Below, piece after piece: positions 51,315 through 59,576 of a stretch of 64,000 nt of DNA. Numbering within the stretch: the first letter of the stretch is position 1; the number at the start of each line of letters is the position of its first letter. The notes under the pieces were generated by a model, which was given only the letters and a program-made list of their open reading frames with translations, was not told where the DNA came from and ran no database searches. The translations under genes and the position numbers were made by a program. The DNA is from Nitrospira sp. UBA5699 (lineage in GTDB: Bacteria; Nitrospirota; Nitrospiria; Nitrospirales; Nitrospiraceae), in assembly GCA_002420105.1 (NCBI GenBank), contig DIHJ01000050.1, forward strand, positions 428 to 64,427, written 5' to 3'.

Positions 51315-52133
51315 ATGAGTCCCGTCATGGCGATAGAACTCCCCACCGGAAAACTTGAGCATCTGCGGCACGTGATCGCCGACATGAAATCGGTGCTCGT
51401 CGCCTTCTCCGGCGGGATCGACAGCGCGCTGGTCTTGAAAATCGCCCACGAGCAACTCGGCGACCGGGCCTGCGGCGTGACGGCCGTCTCCCCCACGTTT
51501 CCGGCGTTCGAACTGGAAGAAGCCGCCCGCATCGCCGGTGAAATCGGCGCGCGGCACGAGATCGTCCGCACGGACCAACTGGCCATCCCCGCGTTCGTGC
51601 AAAACGACGCCGCCCGCTGCTTCCACTGCAAGACCGATCTCTATCAATTATTGGACGGCATCCGTGAACCGCACGCGCAGTGGGTCGCGGACGGCACGAA
51701 TCTGGACGACCTGGGCGACGACCGGCCCGGCATTAAAGCGGCGCGCGAATGGCGTGTGCGCAGTCCCCTGGTCGAAGCCTCCTTTTCGAAAGCCGATGTC
51801 CGGGCGGCCGCCCGGAGCCTGGGTCTGTCCAACTGGGACAAGCCCGCGGCCGCCTGCCTCTCGTCCCGGATCCCCCGCGGAACGCCCATCACCATCGACA
51901 AGCTTCGCCGCGTTGAACAGGCGGAGGCCTTCCTCCATGCCGAAGGATTTCGCCAGGTCCGAGTGCGGGACCACGGGGACATCGCGCGGATCGAGGTCGG
52001 ACCGGAGGAATTCCCGGTCCTCACCCGCGGGGACCGGCGGGAGAGGATCAGCGCCCGCCTGCGCGAGTTCGGATTCCGGTTCGTGTGTGTGGATTTGGAA
52101 GGATACAGGCCGGGCGGAATCAGCCTCAGCTGA
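51315..52133 (+). CDS. larE: LarE-type ATP-dependent sacrificial sulfur transferase
   Basis: 272 residues from ATG 51315; ATG 51327 is also possible. The PP-loop is VLVAFSGGIDSALVLKIA. The sacrificial-Cys region RCFHCKTDLYQLL and the conserved ADGTNLDDLGDDRPG follow, then AACLSSRIPRGTPIT. LarE gives its cysteine sulfur to pyridinium dicarboxylate to make the nickel-pincer cofactor of lactate racemase-type enzymes. No larA, larB or larC lies in the window, so its client must be encoded elsewhere or differ. It converges with the atp operon. Confidence 0.93.
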   Translation: MSPVMAIELPTGKLEHLRHVIADMKSVLVAFSGGIDSALVLKIAHEQLGDRACGVTAVSPTFPAFELEEAARIAGEIGARHEIVRTDQLAIPAFVQNDAARCFHCKTDLYQLLDGIREPHAQWVADGTNLDDLGDDRPGIKAAREWRVRSPLVEASFSKADVRAAARSLGLSNWDKPAAACLSSRIPRGTPITIDKLRRVEQAEAFLHAEGFRQVRVRDHGDIARIEVGPEEFPVLTRGDRRERISARLREFGFRFVCVDLEGYRPGGISLS

Positions 52134-52152
52134 CCCCGCCCGTCTTTAGGTC

Positions 52153-52659
52153 TTACCGCGCCGCGGATTTCGTCAGCGCATCGAGCGCTTCATCGGCGAG
52201 CCGGCGGTGGTCGGCCTCGTTCAAGCTGCGCTGCACCACCTTTTCGGCGACCATCAACGCCAGCTCCGTCGTCTGCGCCCGGATCTCCTGAATCGCTTTG
52301 CGGCGTTCGTGGTCGATCTCGCGTGTCGCGTCGCCCTTGATCCGTTCGGCCTCGGTCGTCAGCCGCTGCTCGTTTTCCTCCAACAGCCGCTGCGCCCGTT
52401 CCTTTGCCGCCGCCAGAATCCCTTCGGCTTCTTTCGCCGCGGCGTTCAACTTCGCTTCATATTCCTTGAGCTTCCGCTCGGCCTCCGAGCGGTGACGTTC
52501 GGCCTGGTCGAGGCTGTCCTTGATTTTCTTCTCCCGTTCCTCCAGCACGCTCAAGATGCCGGGAAAGGCGAACTTGTAGAGCACGAACAGGAGAATCGCA
52601 AAGGACACGACCTCCCAGAAGATGAGGGACGAGAAAAAGTGTGATTCAAACTGCGGCAT
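52153..52659 (-). CDS. atpF: ATP synthase F0 subunit b
   Basis: 168 residues. One N-terminal membrane helix (LIFWEVVSFAILLFVLYKFAF) is followed by a long charged helix (REKKIKDSLDQAERHRSEAERKLKEYEAKLNAAAKEAEG), the peripheral stalk. Last gene of atpI-atpB-atpE-atpF. The usual downstream atpH and F1 genes are absent; larE converges instead, so F1 is encoded elsewhere. Only one b-type gene is seen. Confidence 0.95.
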   Translation of the reverse strand: MPQFESHFFSSLIFWEVVSFAILLFVLYKFAFPGILSVLEEREKKIKDSLDQAERHRSEAERKLKEYEAKLNAAAKEAEGILAAAKERAQRLLEENEQRLTTEAERIKGDATREIDHERRKAIQEIRAQTTELALMVAEKVVQRSLNEADHRRLADEALDALTKSAAR

Positions 52660-52730
52660 GTTTCACACCAGGAAGGCTGAGGTTCAGGCCGAAATCGTCG
52701 CTCGGCCCGAACCAGAACCGTAGCCTGCTC

Positions 52731-52961
52731 CTACTTGCGAAGGCCCATGATGATGAAGGCGATGACCAGACCGTACAGCGCGATGGCTTCCACCAGCGCG
52801 AAACCGATCCACATATACTTGCCGACCCGGCCTTCGGCCTCCGGCTGACGCGCCACCGCCTCAATCATCTTGCCGAAGATGTACCCGATCCCCACGCCGG
52901 CCCCGGCGAATCCTGCGGCGGCCAATCCCATGCCCAACAATGCTGCGGCTGCTGAATCCAT
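52731..52961 (-). CDS. atpE: ATP synthase F0 subunit c
   Basis: 76 residues forming two membrane helices with a polar loop containing RQPEAEGR. The ion-binding Glu lies in the second helix (GFALVEAIALYGLV, near residue 57). The residues that make a Na+ site (a polar Ser/Thr pair after the Glu) are absent, so proton coupling is expected. The N-terminal Ala/Gly-rich helix is typical. Confidence 0.96.
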   Translation of the reverse strand: MDSAAAALLGMGLAAAGFAGAGVGIGYIFGKMIEAVARQPEAEGRVGKYMWIGFALVEAIALYGLVIAFIIMGLRK

Positions 52962-52997
52962 CGTGTCTTACTCCTCCCTTGTCTGATCTGCCACGCG

Positions 52998-53747
52998 TCA
53001 ATGCGCGTGATCATCGTGGCCGTGCAGATGAAATGCGTCGCCCAAATAGACGCACGTCAGCACGGTAAATATGTACGCTTGAATGAACGCGATACCGACT
53101 TCCAACCCGTTCATCGCGATCGTGAACGCGAACGGCAACCATCCGATCAAGACCCCTCCGCTGATGGCGAGTCCGAACAGCACACCCAGAATCACGTGAC
53201 CGGCCGTCATGTTGGCGAACAACCGGACGGCGAGTGAAATCGGACGGGCCAACTGGCTGATGAGTTCGATCGGCACCATCAACGGCAACAACCAGCCGGG
53301 CGTGCCGGGCGGCACGAGAATTCCGAGAAACTTCGCGCCGTGCAACAGAAACCCCATCACGAGGCTGAGCCCGTAGACCACGCAGGCAAAGACCGCCGTC
53401 ACCACGATCTGGCTGGTCACGGTATAGGAGCCCGGAATCAGCCCGATGAGATTGCAAAACAGGATGAAGAGAAACAGGGTGGCGATCAGCGGGAAAAACC
53501 GCATGCCGTCCTTGCCCATCGTATCGAGGATGATGCCGCGGATGAAATCGACCATCATCTCGGCCAGGCTCTGCAACTTCCCCGGCACAAGCCGGCGCGC
53601 GGAGCCGGCCATCACCATGAGGACGGAGATCAATCCGACCACCACCCACATCATGATCACGGCTTTGTTGATCGAAATATCCAAGCCGCCGAGACTGATC
53701 GGCACGTAATTGTGGAGTTCGAACGGATGCAGCGGACTTTCTTCCAT
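52998..53747 (-). CDS. atpB: ATP synthase F0 subunit a
   Basis: 249 residues with five or six membrane helices. The essential arginine is in ISLAVRLFANMTAGHVILG, and FCNLIGLIPGSYTVTSQ is typical of the family. It forms the proton half-channels next to the c ring. The C-terminus is unusual: DAFHLHGHDDHAH, a His/Asp-rich tail that could bind metal or only lie exposed. Confidence 0.96.
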   Translation of the reverse strand: MEESPLHPFELHNYVPISLGGLDISINKAVIMMWVVVGLISVLMVMAGSARRLVPGKLQSLAEMMVDFIRGIILDTMGKDGMRFFPLIATLFLFILFCNLIGLIPGSYTVTSQIVVTAVFACVVYGLSLVMGFLLHGAKFLGILVPPGTPGWLLPLMVPIELISQLARPISLAVRLFANMTAGHVILGVLFGLAISGGVLIGWLPFAFTIAMNGLEVGIAFIQAYIFTVLTCVYLGDAFHLHGHDDHAH

Positions 53748-53785
53748 AAGACTTCCGGAGCCTTTCTCAACCGGCTACGAACGCT

Positions 53786-54007
53786 CTAGCGTTGAGGCCA
53801 TCGTTGCGCCATGCGGTAGGCGTTCCTCACACCGGCCGCAGCGCCCAGGATCAACCCCACCACCATTCCCCACGGACCCGTTCCCAGGAGATAGGTATCG
53901 GTCACCCACCCCAGCCCTCCCCCGACGATCAGCGCAGCCAGCAGTTCCGTGCCAATCCGAACGGCCTGGCCGAGCCCCGCGTAAAACGGATCCTGTGTAG
54001 GAGGCAT
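53786..54007 (-). CDS. atpI: AtpI/AtpZ-like accessory membrane protein
   Basis: 73 residues with two helices (LLAALIVGGGLGWVTDTYL and MVVGLILGAAAGVRNAYRM). Such proteins sit at the head of atp operons and assist c-ring assembly or Mg2+ handling. It is upstream of atpB by 38 nt. The very short length is usual for the AtpZ/AtpI group. A weak GGGTAGAAG ribosome site precedes the ATG. Confidence 0.85.
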   Translation of the reverse strand: MPPTQDPFYAGLGQAVRIGTELLAALIVGGGLGWVTDTYLLGTGPWGMVVGLILGAAAGVRNAYRMAQRWPQR

Positions 54008-54186
54008 CTTCTACCCACGTGCAGGCGAGTACTCATGCGGTCACTGAGCAAGGTCTCCCCAATGGCGGGCGCGCAATTCAAGCAGAAAGCTCGTGAATTT
54101 GTCAAGTTGCGCCTGCTGGGAAACGATTGAAGCGCTGGAGTATAGTGAGGCGCGCGCGAATCCGCGGCGGGCAGGTATCCTGTACG

Positions 54187-55668
54187 ATGGCCAGATTCTC
54201 TCAACCGTCCTTCCTCAACGGCCCCCCCCGACCGCTTATCCTCACGCTGGAAGGCCGGTGCGAGAGCCCGCTCGACCTCTATGCGAAGATCGCCACCCCT
54301 TCCCAACCCTCCTTTCTGCTTGAAAGCGGGAAGAGCCTCACCGGCGAGACTCGCTATTCCTTTCTCGGCAACGGGCCGGTCGCCACGCTGACTGCCGGTC
54401 GGACGCCGGCGGATGGAGCGGCGCGGGACCCATTCGAGCCGCTCCGCCGGATCACTGCCGGTCCCGCAATCAAGCGAACGCCCGAACTCCCTCCGTTTTT
54501 CGGCGGAGCAGTCGGCTACCTCAGTTACGACTTCGTCCGTCACTTCGAGCGCCTGCCGTCCCGCGCGGCGGATGACCTGCCGCTCCCCGATTTCCAGTTC
54601 GGACTGTACGACCTCGTCACGGTGATCGATCACCGGACGGACCGTGTTCAGATCATCTATTGCCCTTCATCGGAACGGTTTCTCGGGGAGGACCGGGAGA
54701 AACTGTATCGCGAGGGCCTCGACCGCCTGACGGAATGGGAATCGAAACTGACCGGCCCGCCGGCGCCCCAGCCGGAACTTGCGTTTCTTGATCCGATCGA
54801 GTTTGCGGCCGAACAGACGAGAGACGAGTATCTGGACCGCGTCCGCCGCTGCCGGCGTTACATCGCGGCGGGAGATATTTATCAGGCGAACCTGTCCCAT
54901 CGATTCACGCTCCGGATTCCCGGACGGTACCGGACCGGACCGAACCGCCTGCGATACGAGCGCGCACTCTACCGACAACTGCGCCTTGTCAATCCGTCGC
55001 CGTTCTCCGGGCTGTTGCATTTCGACGGCCTGTCCCTGATCAGTTGCTCGCCGGAACGATTGGTCCGCCTCCAAGGGCGCCGGGCCGAAACGCGTCCGAT
55101 CGCCGGCACCAGACCGCGCGGCTTGGACGCCACGGACGACCGCCGGCTCGTCGGGGAGCTCCTGGCCAATGAGAAGGAGCGGGCGGAACACCTGATGCTC
55201 GTCGATCTCGAACGGAACGATCTCGGCCGCGTCTGCGAATTCGGCAGCATCCGTGTTGACGAATTCATGGCCGTCGAACAATATTCGCACGTCAGCCACA
55301 TCGTCTCGAATATCAGCGGCACGCTACGGGCCGATGCCACGCCGTTCGACCTGATCAGGGCCACCTTCCCGGGCGGCACGATCACCGGCGTGCCGAAGAT
55401 CCGCTGCATGGAGATCATCGACGAACTGGAGCCGGTGCGCCGGGGCCCCTATACCGGATCCTTCGGCTACCTGGGATGGAACGGCGACCTCGATCTGAAC
55501 ATCATCATCCGGACGCTGGTGCTGTCCGGGGAGAAGGGCTACCTGCAGGTCGGAGCAGGTATCGTCGCGGACTCCGACCCGCTTCGAGAATATGAAGAGA
55601 CCCTGCATAAGGCACAGGCGTTTTTCAGCTCATTCCAACGGACGGAACCATCATGTGGATCTATCTGA
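54187..55668 (+). CDS. pabB: Chorismate-binding enzyme: aminodeoxychorismate synthase component I-like
   Basis: 493 residues from ATG 54187. Chorismate-enzyme motifs are present: IAAGDIYQANLSHRF, SCSPERLVRL, TFPGGTITGVPKIRCMEIIDELEP, GSFGYLGWNGDLDLNI and VGAGIVADSDP. The next gene, overlapping by 16 nt, is PabC-like, so a p-aminobenzoate role is likely. However, the motif that is PIKGT in E. coli PabB reads PIAGTRPRG here, as in TrpE, so anthranilate synthase cannot be excluded. No glutaminase gene is adjacent. TATCCT ends 5 nt before the ATG and there is no ribosome site. Confidence 0.85.
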   Translation: MARFSQPSFLNGPPRPLILTLEGRCESPLDLYAKIATPSQPSFLLESGKSLTGETRYSFLGNGPVATLTAGRTPADGAARDPFEPLRRITAGPAIKRTPELPPFFGGAVGYLSYDFVRHFERLPSRAADDLPLPDFQFGLYDLVTVIDHRTDRVQIIYCPSSERFLGEDREKLYREGLDRLTEWESKLTGPPAPQPELAFLDPIEFAAEQTRDEYLDRVRRCRRYIAAGDIYQANLSHRFTLRIPGRYRTGPNRLRYERALYRQLRLVNPSPFSGLLHFDGLSLISCSPERLVRLQGRRAETRPIAGTRPRGLDATDDRRLVGELLANEKERAEHLMLVDLERNDLGRVCEFGSIRVDEFMAVEQYSHVSHIVSNISGTLRADATPFDLIRATFPGGTITGVPKIRCMEIIDELEPVRRGPYTGSFGYLGWNGDLDLNIIIRTLVLSGEKGYLQVGAGIVADSDPLREYEETLHKAQAFFSSFQRTEPSCGSI

Positions 55669-56522
55669 ACAGCCGGTTCGTGCCTGAGGATCAAGCCGTC
55701 GTCTCCGTTTTTGATCACGGGTTTCTCTACGGCGACGGCGTCTACGAAACCATTCGTTCCTACGGGAGTCGCATCTTCATGCGGGAGCAGCACCTGGCCC
55801 GCCTGCGCCGGTCGGCCGATGCCATCGGGCTGCAGATCCCCGAGCGCGACTGGCCCGCCCTGCTGCATGAAGCGATGACCCGCAATGAGGTGGGCAATGA
55901 GCGAGTCGATGCCTACATTCGAATCACGATCTCCCGCGGAGTCGGCGAGATCGGCCTCGATCCTGCACTCTGTCCCGATCCGACCGTCGTGGTCATGACC
56001 AGGCCGCTCAGGCCCCCTGATCCCGACCTCTACCGCGGGGGCGTGCGCCTGATCGTGGCCAAGACAAGACGCAATCTTCCGGCCGCGCTCGATCCCCAGA
56101 TCAAGGCCACCAATTTCCTCAACAATATATTGGCCAAACGCGAGGCCCTCGCCGCCGGAGCGTTCGACAGCCTTTTGCTGAACTGGGAATCGCACCTGGC
56201 CGAATGCACCGTGAGCAATCTGTTTTTCGTCGCCGCGGGCCGGCTCTGCACCCCCTCTCTTTCCTGCGGCATCCTGGACGGAATCACCCGCAGCCTCATT
56301 CTCACCCTGGCCCGCGAGGAGGGGATCCCTGTGGAAGAGGGACGATTCGACGTCGAGGCCCTCCGCCGCGCGGACGAATGCTTTCTCAGCAACACCACGA
56401 TGGAAATCATGCCGGTCACGACCTTGGACAACCGGCCCGTAGGAGGCGGGAACCCGGGACCCGTAACGCAGACACTCCACCGACAATTTGCCGCCCACCG
56501 CACGCGATTTCTCGAATCCTGA
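55653..56522 (+). CDS. pabC: PLP fold-type IV aminotransferase/aminodeoxychorismate lyase
   Basis: 289 residues. Fold-type IV features are FDHGFLYGDGVYETIRSYGS at the N-terminus, the PLP-binding Lys in IKATNFLNNILAKREA near residue 150, and the conserved NWESHLAECTVSNLFFV and CGILDGITRSLIL. It overlaps the pabB-like gene by 16 nt. By context it should release pyruvate from aminodeoxychorismate to give p-aminobenzoate for folate. Branched-chain or D-amino acid aminotransferase activity is possible from the fold alone. Confidence 0.88.
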   Translation: MWIYLNSRFVPEDQAVVSVFDHGFLYGDGVYETIRSYGSRIFMREQHLARLRRSADAIGLQIPERDWPALLHEAMTRNEVGNERVDAYIRITISRGVGEIGLDPALCPDPTVVVMTRPLRPPDPDLYRGGVRLIVAKTRRNLPAALDPQIKATNFLNNILAKREALAAGAFDSLLLNWESHLAECTVSNLFFVAAGRLCTPSLSCGILDGITRSLILTLAREEGIPVEEGRFDVEALRRADECFLSNTTMEIMPVTTLDNRPVGGGNPGPVTQTLHRQFAAHRTRFLES

Positions 56523-56598
56523 CGCTCTGGGCTTTTTCGATCCCGTTGTTCTTGCAGCACTTTCCCCTCCAGAAACCGGGCACGGGATCTGCATTTTC

Positions 56599-56626
56599 TT
56601 GACAGGCCGGACTGGGCTGCTATCGT
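56599..56626 (+). promoter_or_regulatory. Strong promoter touching the start codon of the small transglycosylase
   Basis: TTGACA at 56599-56604, a 16-nt spacer and TATCGT at 56621-56626. The gene's ATG is at 56634, seven nt past the -10, so transcription should begin at or next to the start codon. Confidence 0.65.
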
Positions 56627-56633
56627 TGGGAGC

Positions 56634-57341
56634 ATGCAAATGGCGACAACAGCTGGACGGACGCACCGGCGGATTCCCCTCTCGATCGTCGCGCTCACCC
56701 TGGCAGGGCTCGGCGGACTGGCCTGTATTTCCCCCGCCGTCGCTTCGGCCGAGATCTATCAATATATCGGCCCCAACGGCACCATCTCGCTGACGAATGT
56801 TCCGTCGGACGCACGCTACCGGAAAATCGACATCGAGTCGGCCCGCTTCCATTCGACCTTGTCGGAGCGTGAACTCGAACCGGTCATCAAGCGCCACTCG
56901 TCCCGACAGCAACTGCACCCGGCCTTGATCCGCGCAGTCATCAAGGCCGAATCGAATTTCGATCCCCGAGCCGTCTCGCGCGCAGGCGCCATCGGCCTGA
57001 TGCAGCTCATGCCGCAAACCGCCCTGCGGATGGACGTGCGCGACATGTATGATCCGGATGAGAATGTGGGCGGGGGAACGAAATACCTGCGGCAGTTGCT
57101 CGACCGGTTTCACGGGAACCTGCCCCTGGCCCTGGCGGCCTACAACGCAGGCGAGACCGTCGTCGACCGCTATCAGGCGCTGCCGCCGATAGACGAGACC
57201 CGGCAGTACGTTCGTAAGGTGTTGCGCTACTACCGCACGTTCCTGGTGCGCGACGGCGTGATCACCGAGCGGCCGGTCAGCCAGTACGCCCCCGCAGCGC
57301 CAGCAGCAGCCCCCGAGACTTCCGAGACTTCTTCCCGCTGA
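56634..57341 (+). CDS. Lytic transglycosylase with N-terminal DUF4124-like segment
   Basis: 235 residues with a signal peptide (PLSIVALTLAGLGGLACI). Residues ~40-75 (EIYQYIGPNGTISLTNVPSD) resemble the DUF4124 motif found on exported proteins. The SLT domain has IRAVIKAESNFDPRAVSRAGAIGLMQLMP with the catalytic Glu, NVGGGTKYLRQLLDRFHG and ALAAYNAGETVVDRY. It cleaves peptidoglycan. Its 3' end overlaps nadB on the other strand by 65 nt. A strong promoter ends 7 nt before the ATG. Confidence 0.93.
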   Translation: MQMATTAGRTHRRIPLSIVALTLAGLGGLACISPAVASAEIYQYIGPNGTISLTNVPSDARYRKIDIESARFHSTLSERELEPVIKRHSSRQQLHPALIRAVIKAESNFDPRAVSRAGAIGLMQLMPQTALRMDVRDMYDPDENVGGGTKYLRQLLDRFHGNLPLALAAYNAGETVVDRYQALPPIDETRQYVRKVLRYYRTFLVRDGVITERPVSQYAPAAPAAAPETSETSSR

Positions 57342-58920
57342 TCCCCTCGCCCATCGACAAACGACTGTGCTGCTGCCAACCCGGCCGTTTGGCCTGGGGG
57401 AAATCCGAACGATAGTGGGCGCCGACGCTGTTCTCACGCCACAACGCCGCCTCCGCGATACATTGCCCCACATGAACCATGTTCTTCACTTCCAACGCCG
57501 CCCGATTGGAAAACGGCTGGGCGACCAGCTGCGCCCAGCGCGATAATTGCGCGCAGGCCCTGATCAACGATTCCCCGGATCGAATGACGCCGACATGCCC
57601 CCACATCGCGCGCCGGAGCGAACTGCGGAGTTTTTCGGCATCGTCAAGCGATCCAAAATGTTCCGTCTTGAGCGCGGCTTCCTGCGCGGCCAATGAAGGG
57701 ACCTCGTGCCGCCCCGCGTAGGCCACCGCCGCCATGGCGGCCCGCGCGCCGAATACCAACCCTTCCAGCAGCGAGTTGCTCGCCAGACGATTGGCGCCGT
57801 GCACGCCGCTGCAGGCCACCTCTCCGGCCGCAAACAAGCCGGGAACCGTCGTCGCACCGTTCAGGTCGGTCCAGACCCCGCCCATCATGTAATGGGCGCT
57901 GGGAGACACGGGAATCCATTCTTCCGTAATATCGATGTCGTACCGGAGGCAGGTCGCATAGATGGTCGGGAACCGCCGCTTGACGAACTCGGCGCCCAGA
58001 TGAGTGACATCGAGGTACACGTGGCGCGCCTTCGTCGCGGCCATCTCGGCCCAGATCGCCCGCGAGACGATGTCGCGCGGAGCGAGAGCCCCCATCGGGT
58101 GATAGCGATGCATGAAGAGTTCGCCCTTGTTGTTGCGCAACTGCGCGCCTTCACCCCTCATCGCTTCGGACAGCAGAAACGGCGGACTCGACGGCAAATA
58201 CAGCGCGGTGGGGTGAAACTGGACGAACTCCATGTCCTGCAGGACCGCTCCCGCGCGAAGCGCCATGGCCATGCCGTCGCCGGTCGCATTCGCGGGATTG
58301 GTCGTGCGGGCATACACCTGCCCCGCGCCGCCGGTCGTCAATACCACCGCCCGCGCGGGCAGGATAAACTGCCGGCCCGAATGTTCGTCCAGGACGAGCG
58401 CTCCGCAACACCGGCCGGCTTCGACGATCAGATCCACCGTGAAGTGATAGTCCAGCCGCTGGATGCGCTTCCGGCGCATGACTTCGGCGATCAATACCCG
58501 CACCATTTCGTTGCCCGTCGCATCGCCGCGGGCCCGGAGAATCCGGCTGCGGCTATGCGCCGCTTCCCGCGCAAACGCGAACTTGCCCCCCGCCTTGTCG
58601 AACACGGCTCCCCATTCGATCAACTCGTGAATCCGCTCCGGTCCCTCCTCGACCAGCACCCGAACGGCTTCTTTGCGGCACAGGCCGTGTCCGGCCTTCA
58701 GCGTGTCGGTCAGATGAATCGCCACGTCGTCTTCTTCGCTCATCGCGACCGCAACCCCGCCCTGCGCGTGGATCGAGCTGCTCTGGAGCGGATGCCCTTT
58801 CGTGAGCACCAGCACGCGACCGGTGCGGCTCAGTTCGAGCGCCGCGCGCAGACCGGCGACGCCGCTGCCGATGACGAGAAAATCGGCTTGGACCGCGGAT
58901 GGAGAATGGCGGGAGGACAT
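57277..58920 (-). CDS. nadB: L-aspartate oxidase
   Basis: 547 residues. The FAD motif DFLVIGSGVAGLRAALELS opens the protein. The succinate-dehydrogenase-like active site is visible in SSIHAQGGVAVAM, EAAHSRSRILRARGDATGNEM, FVQFHPTALYLP, SEAMRGEGAQLRN and HYMMGGVWTDLNGATTVPGLFAAGEVACSGVHGANRLASNSLLE. It oxidises aspartate to iminoaspartate for NAD synthesis. It starts 3 nt after the stop of the upstream lipoprotein gene, so the two are co-translated. Its 3' end overlaps the convergent transglycosylase gene. Confidence 0.96.
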   Translation of the reverse strand: MSSRHSPSAVQADFLVIGSGVAGLRAALELSRTGRVLVLTKGHPLQSSSIHAQGGVAVAMSEEDDVAIHLTDTLKAGHGLCRKEAVRVLVEEGPERIHELIEWGAVFDKAGGKFAFAREAAHSRSRILRARGDATGNEMVRVLIAEVMRRKRIQRLDYHFTVDLIVEAGRCCGALVLDEHSGRQFILPARAVVLTTGGAGQVYARTTNPANATGDGMAMALRAGAVLQDMEFVQFHPTALYLPSSPPFLLSEAMRGEGAQLRNNKGELFMHRYHPMGALAPRDIVSRAIWAEMAATKARHVYLDVTHLGAEFVKRRFPTIYATCLRYDIDITEEWIPVSPSAHYMMGGVWTDLNGATTVPGLFAAGEVACSGVHGANRLASNSLLEGLVFGARAAMAAVAYAGRHEVPSLAAQEAALKTEHFGSLDDAEKLRSSLRRAMWGHVGVIRSGESLIRACAQLSRWAQLVAQPFSNRAALEVKNMVHVGQCIAEAALWRENSVGAHYRSDFPQAKRPGWQQHSRLSMGEGISGKKSRKSRGLLLALRGRTG

Positions 58921-58923
58921 GAA

Positions 58924-59436
58924 TTATTTCGTGAGCGGCTGAGCCGGCCGTCCCGTCAGGGCCTGACGCGCCTTGGCGCCGAACGGAATATCGCCTTGCA
59001 CGCCTTGAAGCAGAATGGACTTCGTCCCGACCCATTGGAGGCGGGAATGGCCCCGCTGCCGGATTCCCGAATCATCGGGATCTTTTTTCCACAATCCCTG
59101 CCAATGCACGTACACGTCGATGTCGTCGCTCTCGATCATGATGCGTTCGATTCTGAACTCCAGCGCGATATCCTGAAACGACTCGAAATCGTTTTCCGCC
59201 TCCCGCTGCAGCCGCTCAACCGACTCCGTCGGCATCATGAGCGCGGCCATCGCGGAGGCGTCTTTCTTCACATAGGCCTCGCGAAGGGCTTCCACCGCCT
59301 TGTCGATCCGGAGATACCGCTCGTGATCCTCCGGATACTGAATCGTCTTTCCGCTGCAGCCCGCGCCGGCCAGCAGCAGGACCACAAGCAGAATTCCGAT
59401 TCCGCTCATTCGAGTCACGGATCGCGTCGTCGTCAT
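58924..59436 (-). CDS. Lipoprotein of unknown function, in operon with nadB
   Basis: 170 residues from ATG 59436; ATG 59409 would also keep the signal. The signal peptide SGIGILLVVLLLAGAGC ends in a lipobox. The mature part (VEALREAYVKKDASAMAALMMPTESVERLQ; FRIERIMIESDDIDVYVHWQGLWK) has the alpha+beta pattern of NTF2-like or SnoaL-like domains, which is a guess. It precedes nadB by 3 nt. The promoter TTGACC-N18-TATACT ends 6 nt before ATG 59436, so the transcript may be leaderless. Confidence 0.8.
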   Translation of the reverse strand: MTTTRSVTRMSGIGILLVVLLLAGAGCSGKTIQYPEDHERYLRIDKAVEALREAYVKKDASAMAALMMPTESVERLQREAENDFESFQDIALEFRIERIMIESDDIDVYVHWQGLWKKDPDDSGIRQRGHSRLQWVGTKSILLQGVQGDIPFGAKARQALTGRPAQPLTK

Positions 59437-59442
59437 GCTCGC

Positions 59443-59472
59443 AGTATAGGAACGGGCTGCGAGGCAGGTCAA
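59443..59472 (-). promoter_or_regulatory. Promoter of the lipoprotein-nadB operon
   Basis: On the minus strand TTGACC, an 18-nt spacer and TATACT. The hexamer ends 6 nt before ATG 59436, so transcription is expected to start at the codon itself. Confidence 0.65.
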
Positions 59473-59524
59473 GCCGCGCCCCGGCGCGGATCGATTCCGG
59501 GCGCGAGCGGATTTCCTCCGCGAC

Positions 59525-59553
59525 TTGCAATTTCAGCCGAAAGACTCTAGACT
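59525..59553 (+). promoter_or_regulatory. Promoter of the mS38/COX24-like small gene
   Basis: TTGCAA at 59525-59530, a 17-nt spacer and TAGACT at 59548-59553, 23 nt before the ATG at 59577. Confidence 0.6.
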
Positions 59554-59576
59554 CACGCGCGTAGGAGAGACACCGT

